Of a stretch of 8,271 bases of DNA, positions 1-5,218 are shown in pieces. The stretch comes from an uncultured Bacilli bacterium. GTDB taxonomy: Bacteria > Bacillota_I > Bacilli_A > RF39 > UBA660. The translations under genes were made by a program, and so were the position numbers. The DNA lies in assembly GCA_947631525.1 (NCBI GenBank), contig CANRLQ010000039.1, positions 1-8,271 on the forward strand. Direction: 5' to 3'. Position 1 is the first letter of the stretch; the number at the start of each line of letters is the position of its first letter. The notes under the pieces were generated by a model. It made no database searches, was not told where the DNA came from, and was given only the letters and a program-made list of their open reading frames with translations.

Positions 1-252
1 TGTATTATCCAAAAAATTTTCTATCATTTCTAAATTTACTTCTTCCATCGCAACTATTCTTCTTTTTTCTTTTTTAGACAAATTTTGTTTTAACTTTAAT
101 TGTGAAACAATAAAATACATATATGTGATTAAATCAGTATTTTTCATTTTTGATAATGTTGTTAAAATTTCTTCACTAACCATTTGTCCATTATAAGCTG
201 ATGTAAGAAATTCTTGAACTGATGTAATACATTTTAATCCATTTTCTTCCAT
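1..252 (-). CDS. Unrecognised protein, 5' part only (runs off the left edge)
   Basis: An open frame starts at ATG 252-250 and stays open to base 1, giving 84 residues with no stop, so the gene continues outside the window. It begins MEENGLKCITSVQEFL and is Lys/Glu-rich, with a basic patch (KKEKRR) near residue 60. I see no signal peptide or membrane segment and do not recognise the family. The start is supported by a GGAG site (264-261) lying in the last codons of rsmD, 8 nt before the ATG. Only 5 nt separate the rsmD stop from this start, so the two genes are almost certainly co-transcribed and probably translationally coupled. In many Bacilli the gene after rsmD is coaD; this N-terminus does not look like CoaD. 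Function unknown. Confidence 0.7.
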   Translation of the reverse strand, partial: MEENGLKCITSVQEFLTSAYNGQMVSEEILTTLSKMKNTDLITYMYFIVSQLKLKQNLSKKEKRRIVAMEEVNLEMIENFLDNT

Positions 253-257
253 TTTTA

Positions 258-803
258 CTACTCCTTTTTTTTGAAAACTAGATATATTTTAACACATATA
301 GTATCTATTAACAACATTTTTTTTATTTTTTCTAAAGAACACTTTATTTGTTCTTCTTCGTATTCACAAATAATTATTCCGTTATCGCTTAATAAGTCAT
401 ATTCTATAATCTTTTTTATTGATGGATTTATTAAGTTTAATTTATATGGAGGATCTAAAAAAATAACATCAAATTTTATATTTTTATTTGATAAAGTTTT
501 TAATGCACTTAAATAATCATCTTTTATTATTTCCAAATTATCTATATTTTTAGTATTTTCTTTTAATATTTTTATAACTTCTTTGTTGTTATCTACAAAA
601 TAACACATATTAGCTCCATTGCTTAAAGCTTCTATTCCAAGGGAACCACTCCCAGCAAATAAGTCTAAGCAATTACTATATTTAATATTGTTCTGGATTA
701 TTCCAAATAATGATTCTTTTATTCTATCCATTGTTGGTCTTGTTCCATCTATATCAAAACCTTTTAATACTCTCCCTTTATATTTTCCACTAATAATTCT
801 CAT
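258..803 (-). CDS. rsmD: 16S rRNA (guanine(966)-N2)-methyltransferase RsmD
   Basis: Cytoplasmic SAM-dependent methyltransferase that makes m2G966 in 16S rRNA during 30S assembly. The 181-aa length is normal for the family. Visible motifs are the N-terminal RsmD signature (MRIISGKYKGR and TRPT at 21-24, followed by DRIKESLF), the SAM-binding motif LDLFAGSGSLGIEA at 46-59, and the catalytic DPPY at 117-120, typical of N2-guanine and N6-adenine methyltransferases. Start ATG 803 has an AGGAG site 7 nt upstream (815-811). The stop is TAG. It follows the ylbD-ylbE pair, as in the Bacillus ylb cluster, but without ylbF and ylbG in between. The next gene starts 5 nt downstream. A TATAAT box at 832-827 may give it its own promoter. 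Family assignment is confident. Confidence 0.95.
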   Translation of the reverse strand: MRIISGKYKGRVLKGFDIDGTRPTMDRIKESLFGIIQNNIKYSNCLDLFAGSGSLGIEALSNGANMCYFVDNNKEVIKILKENTKNIDNLEIIKDDYLSALKTLSNKNIKFDVIFLDPPYKLNLINPSIKKIIEYDLLSDNGIIICEYEEEQIKCSLEKIKKMLLIDTICVKIYLVFKKKE

Positions 804-826
804 TTTTTTACTCCTATAGTATAATA

Positions 827-832
827 ATTATA
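827..832 (-). promoter_or_regulatory. Candidate -10 box for rsmD
   Basis: A perfect TATAAT reads on the minus strand at 832-827, about 12 nt before the AGGAG site of rsmD. No good -35 hexamer lies 16-18 nt upstream and there is no TG extension, so this is weak in such AT-rich DNA. An interrupted dyad, TGTGA-N5-TCACA (852-866), covers the position where a -35 would be. Confidence 0.35.
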
Positions 833-887
833 TTTTGGGACAATATATTAATGTGATTAATTCACACATATATTAACTCCCCTTCTT

Positions 888-914
888 AAAATCCTAACAA
901 TTAGGATTTTTTTT
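888..914 (+). terminator. Intrinsic terminator hairpin, best read on the plus strand
   Basis: A perfect 10-bp stem (888-897 with 901-910) with a 3-nt CAA loop is followed on the plus strand by four more T, giving T8 overall. Read on the minus strand, after ylbE, the stem ends in TTTT and is then followed by AAGAAGG, so the U-tract is poor. It lies just past the ylbE stop (926-924) and could act there as a weaker or bidirectional terminator. The better orientation faces away from all nearby genes. Confidence 0.6.
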
Positions 915-923
915 ATTTTACCA

Positions 924-1145
924 TTATTTTAAAGTTGATACAACATTTTGTATTAATTCTAGTGCATCTAAAGCTTTACTAATACGATCAGTTGCTCTTA
1001 AATGATATTTGTCTTTTACTTCTTCTTCAAATTCCCTAAACATTAATGGATTACGATTTAATATTTTATACCAATAGGAGTTTTCTCTAATATACTTTTG
1101 ATAATTAGGGTTATTTTTTATTTTAAATTGTAAATCTATATTCAT
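924..1145 (-). CDS. ylbE: YlbE-like protein
   Basis: A 73-aa cytoplasmic protein resembling the YlbE-like family. The clearest signature is IRENSYWYKILNRNP at residues 19-33, followed by an acidic-basic helix (FEEEVKDKYHL) and a C-terminal helix containing DRISKALDALELIQNVVSTL. The ATG overlaps the last base of the ylbD stop codon (TAATG), so translation is probably coupled to ylbD; no strong separate Shine-Dalgarno is visible. The order ylbD-ylbE-rsmD matches part of the Bacillus ylb cluster, which supports the call. The molecular function of the family is not established to my knowledge. The assignment comes from remembered sequence similarity, not a search. Confidence 0.75.
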   Translation of the reverse strand: MNIDLQFKIKNNPNYQKYIRENSYWYKILNRNPLMFREFEEEVKDKYHLRATDRISKALDALELIQNVVSTLK

Positions 1146-1510
1146 TAGTCTTCAAAATGTTTATATAAAGGTCTTGGTTTATATTCCGGTTTCGTTACTT
1201 CTTTATTACCTGTTCCTAATTCTTGAATTACACCTATTACTCTTTGAACGCTATTTATTCCCTCTTGCATTTTATTTAAATCTATATTTTTAACCCATGT
1301 TACAACATCTGCTAAAGCTAGCGGAGTGGATACTTTTTCAATAGCTTTTTCTTCTTTTTTTGATGTGTACTCTTTCCATACATTATCATCTTCTCCATAT
1401 AAATCATAAATTTCATAAAATTTTTGCCAAGTCATTTCATTATTTTTTACATATTTAACAAGTGAAGGATTTTTTTTGACAAATTCTTTAAAACTAGTTT
1501 TTTTATCCAT
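1145..1510 (-). CDS. ylbD: YlbD-like protein (annotated in the family as a putative coat protein)
   Basis: A 121-aa soluble protein matching the YlbD family. The N-terminal half has FKEFVKKNPSLVKYVKNN (7-24), conserved Trp28, LYGEDD (37-42) and Trp45. A predicted helix follows at about 76-98 and then a KPRPLYKHFED tail (111-121). I place the start at ATG 1510, which has AGGTGA (1521-1516) 5 nt upstream; the in-frame GTG at 1519 lies inside that ribosome site and is unlikely. Bacillus YlbD has been linked to the spore coat, but relatives may occur in organisms not known to sporulate, so coat function should not be assumed. A TATAAT at 1532-1527 with TTAACT 16 nt upstream may be a promoter, though its implied start point nearly coincides with the ribosome site. 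Confidence 0.75.
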   Translation of the reverse strand: MDKKTSFKEFVKKNPSLVKYVKNNEMTWQKFYEIYDLYGEDDNVWKEYTSKKEEKAIEKVSTPLALADVVTWVKNIDLNKMQEGINSVQRVIGVIQELGTGNKEVTKPEYKPRPLYKHFED

Positions 1511-1550
1511 TACAATCACCTAGTTTATTATATGTTTTTTATTGATAAAG

Positions 1551-1943
1551 TTAACTATATTTATTTTTTATTTGTTCGTTTAACCAAAAATAATCTTTGT
1601 TATAAAAATCTACAACAAATATTTTTTTATTATAAATATTAAATATTTTAAAAATTGCTGGCATGTTTTTATTTGTTATAATAATTGTTGTAGCATATCT
1701 TATTGAAATAGTTGTTGTTTCATCATTTGAAAGTAATTTTATTAATTTTTTATTTATTAATTTATATGCATATTTTTCTTTTATATAATTATTTAATAAT
1801 CGAACACTAAATGTATCACATACTTGATTAAATAACTCTACACCATAATTTACATTATCCATCTTTAATGAATACAAAGTTTCTAAAATAGTATATAAAA
1901 GTTTAGAATTATTTTTATAAATAAAAAGATAGTATTTACGCAT
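1551..1943 (-). CDS. SirA-like protein (sporulation inhibitor of replication family)
   Basis: A 130-aa soluble protein. The N-terminus MRKYYLFIYKNNSKLLY and especially the C-terminal VDFYNKDYFWLN (111-122) resemble Bacillus subtilis SirA, whose N-terminus has a comparable Tyr-rich strand and whose C-terminus carries a DF...Y.WLN segment. Length (about 148 aa in B. subtilis) and the order of these blocks agree. SirA binds DnaA domain I and blocks new rounds of replication at sporulation. Whether this homologue does so is inference. Start ATG 1943 has AAAGGTGA at 1955-1948; the longer frame begins inside upstream regulatory DNA and is rejected. It stands as its own unit, with a TTGACA upstream and a terminator-like hairpin before it. 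The middle of the protein is diverged, so the call rests mainly on the two ends. Confidence 0.6.
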   Translation of the reverse strand: MRKYYLFIYKNNSKLLYTILETLYSLKMDNVNYGVELFNQVCDTFSVRLLNNYIKEKYAYKLINKKLIKLLSNDETTTISIRYATTIIITNKNMPAIFKIFNIYNKKIFVVDFYNKDYFWLNEQIKNKYS

Positions 1944-1958
1944 ATTATCACCTTTATT

Positions 1959-1991
1959 ATTATAATGTTCATAATTTGTTTTTTTTGTCAA
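1959..1991 (-). promoter_or_regulatory. Candidate promoter of the SirA-like gene
   Basis: On the minus strand a consensus TTGACA (1991-1986) is followed by CATTAT (1967-1962) at an 18-nt spacer, overlapping a perfect TATAAT (1964-1959) at a less favourable 21 nt. The -35 sits at the end of the U-tract of the upstream hairpin. The implied 5' leader would be very short, about 10-15 nt, which lowers confidence. Confidence 0.45.
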
Positions 1992-2017
1992 AAAAAAATT
2001 ATAATTTCTTATAATTT
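1991..2017 (-). terminator. Candidate intrinsic terminator after the 100-aa membrane protein gene
   Basis: Read on the minus strand, a 9-bp all-A/T stem (2017-2009 with 2004-1996) closes a GAAA tetraloop and runs into a T8 tract ending at 1991. It overlaps the stop codon of the membrane protein gene. The stem has no G-C pair, so it may be weak. Confidence 0.4.
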
Positions 2018-2318
2018 AATTTCTTTTGAAAAAATATCTTATTAAATGTACTTCAAAAAATACAAAGCAAATAAATAATAACCATAATAATAAGTCGTAT
2101 AATAATCCACTTGAATATTTTGCTAAAATATCAATTAATGAAGATGGAATATATTTATTTATAATTTGATTTAATTCAGGAACTTTTAAATGATCTCCAA
2201 AAAAATGAATTAATCTAAAAAATATTTCAACTATTCCTAAAAAATATACAACATTTTTAAAATCTTTATAAAAAAATGCAATTATTATGATTAATACTAA
2301 TAATAAAACTAAATCCAT
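2016..2318 (-). CDS. Small membrane protein of unknown function
   Basis: A 100-aa very hydrophobic protein I do not recognise. Predicted membrane segments are residues 2-16, about 22-40 (interrupted by Glu31 and Arg35, so perhaps partly amphipathic) and 72-92. Between them is a soluble stretch (about 41-71) containing FFGDHLKVPELNQ and an amphipathic PSSLIDILAKYSSG. The C-terminus is basic (RYFFKRN), which suggests it stays in the cytoplasm. I place the start at ATG 2318, with AGGTG ending 6 nt upstream; the in-frame GTG at 2327 overlaps this site. It lies between sufS and the SirA-like gene, has its own extended -10 promoter, and a hairpin with a T-tract follows it. A link to either neighbour is only a guess. 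Confidence 0.7.
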   Translation of the reverse strand: MDLVLLLVLIIIIAFFYKDFKNVVYFLGIVEIFFRLIHFFGDHLKVPELNQIINKYIPSSLIDILAKYSSGLLYDLLLWLLFICFVFFEVHLIRYFFKRN

Positions 2319-2341
2319 ATAGCACACCTACCTTAATAGAT

Positions 2342-2370
2342 ATTATATCATAAAAAAAAGAAGATTTAAA
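2342..2370 (-). promoter_or_regulatory. Extended -10 promoter for the 100-aa membrane protein gene
   Basis: On the minus strand a TG-A-TATAAT extended -10 (2350-2342) stands 17 nt after TTTAAA (2370-2365), a 4/6 match to the -35 consensus. The start point would fall near 2335, about 17 nt before the ATG at 2318. The spacer is largely the T8 tract of the sufS terminator, so promoter and terminator share sequence. Confidence 0.6.
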
Positions 2371-2383
2371 TTATTTCTTCTTT
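2352..2383 (-). terminator. Intrinsic terminator of the sufCDS operon
   Basis: On the minus strand an 8-bp stem AAAGAAGA / TCTTCTTT (2383-2376 with 2364-2357) with an 11-nt loop is followed by a T-tract (T8 at 2359-2352, three of them in the stem). The 5' arm lies in the last codons of sufS and the stop codon is in the loop. Confidence 0.55.
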
Positions 2384-3559
2384 AATTTTTGGATTTTTTA
2401 AAACTTCTACTAATTTATCTATATCTTCTTTAGTATTATATAAAGCTAAACTAACACGGCACGTATTTTTTATACCTAATTCTTCTTTAAAAATTTTAGC
2501 GCAATGATTACCGGCTCTAACACAAATATTATATTTATCTAGATAAATTGCTAAATCTTGAGCAAATATATCTTTCATATTAAATGTTATTATTCCACTT
2601 TCACTATTCTCATTATAAATGATAATATCTTTTACTTCTTTTAATCTTTTTATAGCATATTTTTTTAATTCTAATTCATAATTATATATATTATCCATAC
2701 CAATATTATTTAAGTATTCAATTATTCTTCCAAAACCTATTATACCTGCTATATTTTGTGTGCCTGCTTCCAATAAATATGGAATATCATCATAAACTCT
2801 AATTCCATCACTTATAAAACTAGCATTCATTCCACCACCAAAAATAATTGGTCTAATATTATTTAAATGTTCTTCTTTACCATAAAGTACCCCTACTCCT
2901 GTTGGACCATACATTTTATGAGCAGAAAAAGCTAGAAAGTCTATATCAAGATCTTGAACATCCGTTTTTTTATGAGCAACACTTTGAGCTCCATCTACTA
3001 CAACCATAATATTGTTTTTATGAGCTATGGAAGTTATTCTTTTGATATCTCTAACATCACCTGCTACATTAGTTATCTCAGCAATACTTATTACTTTAGT
3101 TTTATCAGTTATAATACTTTTTAAATGATCTATTTTTATATTAAAATTCTCATCTAAATCAATATATTTTATCTTTAAACCTATTTCATCAGCTAATTCA
3201 AACCATGGTAAAACATTAGATGCATGTTCACTTTTAGTTATAATTATCTCATCACCTGATTTTAAATTATATCTAAAATAACCAAAAATAATTTTATTTA
3301 ATGAATCAGTGGCACCACTTGTAAAAATAATTTCTTTTTCATTTTTAGCATTTATAAAATTTTTTATTAGTTTTCTTGTTTTTTCAAATTTATTATCAAC
3401 TTCTATACTAATACTATAATCTCCTCTATGTGCATTAGCACTATATTCATTGTAATATTTACTTATTTCTTCAGCTAAAAAATGAGGTTTTAAAGTTGTT
3501 GCTCCATTATCAAGATAAATGATATCCTTTTTCAACATTAAAAAATCATCGCGATTCAT
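2366..3559 (-). CDS. sufS: Cysteine desulfurase SufS
   Basis: PLP-dependent class V aminotransferase-fold enzyme that takes sulfur from L-cysteine as a persulfide for Fe-S cluster assembly on the SUF scaffold. At 397 aa it is slightly under the usual 400-410. Visible features are YLDNGATTLKP (15-25), SGATDSLN (81-88), the PLP-stacking His112 (SEHASN), Asp189 in VDGAQS, the PLP-binding Lys215 in FSAHKMYGPTG (211-221), EAGTQN (264-269), and catalytic Cys353 in RAGNHCA (348-354). The RxGxHCA context is the group II (SufS) type rather than IscS/NifS. Start ATG 3559 has a very strong GGAGGTGA (3570-3563) that includes the sufD stop, 3 nt away. In Bacillota SufS normally passes sulfur to SufU, but no sufU follows here. 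Confidence 0.95.
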   Translation of the reverse strand: MNRDDFLMLKKDIIYLDNGATTLKPHFLAEEISKYYNEYSANAHRGDYSISIEVDNKFEKTRKLIKNFINAKNEKEIIFTSGATDSLNKIIFGYFRYNLKSGDEIIITKSEHASNVLPWFELADEIGLKIKYIDLDENFNIKIDHLKSIITDKTKVISIAEITNVAGDVRDIKRITSIAHKNNIMVVVDGAQSVAHKKTDVQDLDIDFLAFSAHKMYGPTGVGVLYGKEEHLNNIRPIIFGGGMNASFISDGIRVYDDIPYLLEAGTQNIAGIIGFGRIIEYLNNIGMDNIYNYELELKKYAIKRLKEVKDIIIYNENSESGIITFNMKDIFAQDLAIYLDKYNICVRAGNHCAKIFKEELGIKNTCRVSLALYNTKEDIDKLVEVLKNPKIKEEII

Positions 3560-3562
3560 TTT

Positions 3563-4342
3563 TCACCTCCAATATTTATCAATAATCTTTTCAACAGTTT
3601 TATCTTTTTCTTCAAGTAAAAATCCCTTAATAAGTAAATTATATGCAGTCTCTTTTTTTATCCCTCTACTCATTAGATAAAAAAGTTCCTCTTCACTAAA
3701 TTTACCAATCAAAGCTGAATGATTTGCTTCAGTATCATATTCATCTATTAATAAATTAGGATTAATTGAATTTTTCTTGTTATTCATATTAATTATACGA
3801 TTGCGTTGACTTAAAATACATCCTGTTATTCCATTATATACTATTCCAGTTGTATTAAAAGTTGTACTACCTTTATTGATATTAACAGATTTATTTGAAA
3901 CATTACTAATAGTGTTTTTATTATTATGATATATAACTAAATCAAATTTTTGTTTTTCTTTGCTTATTGTTTTTAATTTGTACTCTAAGTTACTATTATA
4001 ACCATTCATATTTACAATATTTAACTCTTTTATGTTATTACAATCGTAAAATTTATCAACAATTAATTTACTATTTTCTTCTAAATTAAATTTATATTGT
4101 ATTTTTATTTTATCATTTTGGAATAATTGCTTAAATTTAATCTTAGTATTCTTCTTAATATTAATTACTACATCTAATTTTAAGTTCTCTTCTTCACTTG
4201 TAATGCTAATCTCATTGTTTTTTAAAGATGTTATTTCTATTTTTATAACATCAAATAATTCCGTTTTTTCTTCTACATTTACTTTTAAATCATTACCAAC
4301 ATTTAAATCAACTGTACCTTTTTTTATTATTATTTTATTCAT
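3563..4342 (-). CDS. sufD: SufD-like Fe-S assembly protein, short form
   Basis: Member of the SufB/SufD beta-helix family; SufD partners SufB and the SufC ATPase in the Fe-S scaffold complex. At 259 aa it is far below the usual roughly 430 aa. The N-terminal helical region is missing and the protein begins directly in a beta-rich, Asn/Lys-rich core. The C-terminal signature is intact: NPNLLIDEYDTEANHSALIG (194-213) followed by EEELFYLMSRGI (217-228) and AYNLLIKGFL (233-242). His208 occupies the place of the conserved SufD His (His360 in E. coli) by my alignment from memory. Cys175 and Glu205 are also present. It overlaps sufC by 8 bp, with an AGGAG 6 nt before ATG 4342, and ends in TGA. It could be a degenerate SufD or a scaffold working with a SufB encoded elsewhere. 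Confidence 0.85.
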   Translation of the reverse strand: MNKIIIKKGTVDLNVGNDLKVNVEEKTELFDVIKIEITSLKNNEISITSEEENLKLDVVINIKKNTKIKFKQLFQNDKIKIQYKFNLEENSKLIVDKFYDCNNIKELNIVNMNGYNSNLEYKLKTISKEKQKFDLVIYHNNKNTISNVSNKSVNINKGSTTFNTTGIVYNGITGCILSQRNRIINMNNKKNSINPNLLIDEYDTEANHSALIGKFSEEELFYLMSRGIKKETAYNLLIKGFLLEEKDKTVEKIIDKYWR

Positions 4343-5081
4343 TTGAATCTCCTAAATTTTCATAACCTTCATCTTCTATTTGTTTTACAAGATCAAATGT
4401 CCCACTCTTTACAATTTTACCATTTTTCATAATATGAACATAATCTGGTTTTATATAATTCAATAATCGTTGATAATGTGTTATTAAAAGAACTGAACAA
4501 TTACTTTCTTTATAGTAATCCATAACATTTTCACCAACTATTTTTAAACTATCAACATCAAGTCCTGAATCTATTTCATCTAAAATAACTGTATTAGGTT
4601 TTAACATATACATTTGAAGAATTTCGTTTTTCTTTCTTTCACCACCAGAAAAACCTTTATTTACAGAACGATGAATCATTTCTTTATCAATATTTAATTT
4701 TTCTATTTTTTCATTTAATTCTTTAATAAAAGACATTAATTTAAAATTATTACCTTCCTTGTTACTAATAGCACTTCTTAAAAAATCAGCATTAGTAACA
4801 CCATCTATTTCAAGTGGCATCTGCATTCCTAAAAATATTCCAAGCTGAGCTCTTTGATCAACTGTTAAATCATTTATTGGTTTATCATCAAAATAAATAG
4901 TTCCTTTTTTTATGACATAATTACTATCTCCCATTATAACTCTTGATAAAGTTGATTTCCCTGTACCATTTGGTCCCATTATAGCATGTATTTCTCCACT
5001 TTTTATTGTTAAGTTAAAAGATTTTAATATTACTTTATTTTCTATTTCAACTGTTAAATCTTTTATTTTTAATGTATGCAT
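4335..5081 (-). CDS. sufC: Fe-S cluster assembly ATPase SufC
   Basis: Cytoplasmic ABC-type ATPase of the SUF complex; ATP-driven dimerisation reshapes the SufB-SufD scaffold. The 248-aa length is normal. Motifs present: Walker A GPNGTGKST (36-44), Q-loop Gln87 in LGMQMP, signature FSGGERKK (144-151), Walker B with DEIDSGLD (VILDE at 165-169, SufC-typical DSGLD at 171-175), and His202 in ITHYQ. I choose ATG 5081, which follows GGAG (5094-5091) by 9 nt and gives the typical start MHTLKIKDLTVEI. The ATG at 5090 and the TTG at 5096 sit too close to or inside the ribosome site. It is first in the sufCDS operon, downstream of tandem extended -10 boxes. It has no transmembrane domain, as expected. 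Confidence 0.96.
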   Translation of the reverse strand: MHTLKIKDLTVEIENKVILKSFNLTIKSGEIHAIMGPNGTGKSTLSRVIMGDSNYVIKKGTIYFDDKPINDLTVDQRAQLGIFLGMQMPLEIDGVTNADFLRSAISNKEGNNFKLMSFIKELNEKIEKLNIDKEMIHRSVNKGFSGGERKKNEILQMYMLKPNTVILDEIDSGLDVDSLKIVGENVMDYYKESNCSVLLITHYQRLLNYIKPDYVHIMKNGKIVKSGTFDLVKQIEDEGYENLGDSNE

Positions 5082-5103
5082 GTATATCATCTCCAATAAT
5101 AGT

Positions 5104-5132
5104 ATTTTACCATTTTTTGCTATATTTTAACA
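5104..5132 (-). promoter_or_regulatory. Tandem extended -10 promoters for sufCDS
   Basis: Two TG-N-TAAAAT elements lie 20 bp apart on the minus strand: 5132-5124 (TGTTAAAAT) and 5112-5104 (TGGTAAAAT). The nearer one puts the start point near 5097, about 16 nt before the sufC ATG and just upstream of its GGAG. Neither has a good -35, which extended -10 promoters can do without. The A8T8 tract upstream could act as an UP element for the distal one. Confidence 0.45.
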
Positions 5133-5141
5133 CTCTTTTGA

Positions 5142-5161
5142 ATAAAAAAAATTTTTTTTAT
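5142..5161. repeat. A8T8 palindrome in the sufC-hit divergent region
   Basis: A perfect 20-bp palindrome built on A8T8 (5144-5159) lies between the divergent sufC and hit genes, immediately upstream of the sufC promoter elements. An uninterrupted A-tract joined to a T-tract is rigid and can be curved. It may aid RNA polymerase binding or act as a protein site; it may also reflect only the extreme AT bias. Confidence 0.5.
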
Positions 5162-5194
5162 CAAAATTATAATAGAATATTCGCAGATATTCAC

Positions 5195-5218
5195 AAAAGA
5201 ACTTGTCAAAGTTCTTTT
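5195..5218. repeat. Inverted repeat 1 upstream of hit
   Basis: Two perfect 10-bp arms (AAAAGAACTT at 5195-5204, AAGTTCTTTT at 5209-5218) around GTCA. The centre contains TTGTCA on the plus strand (5203-5208), which with TATTTT 16 nt on (5225-5230) could be a hit promoter; it also contains TTGACA on the minus strand. This is either an operator over a -35 box or an RNA hairpin. Confidence 0.6.

Noticed and set aside
271..819. Plus-strand open frames of 81 and 66 codons
   Set aside because: They are shadows of rsmD; the rsmD frame carries the conserved SAM and DPPY motifs.
1944..1991. Longer N-terminus for the SirA-like protein (start at 1991)
   Set aside because: The extra 16 codons run through the TATAAT region and the AAAGGTGA ribosome site of ATG 1943, and the shorter start matches the family N-terminus.
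3563..4342. sufD as a pseudogene because of its short length
   Set aside because: The frame is intact from a good ribosome site to a TGA that sits inside the sufS ribosome site, and the conserved C-terminal core is complete.
5082..5096. Earlier sufC starts (TTG 5096, ATG 5090)
   Set aside because: They overlap or directly touch the GGAG ribosome site; ATG 5081 has proper spacing and the usual SufC N-terminus.
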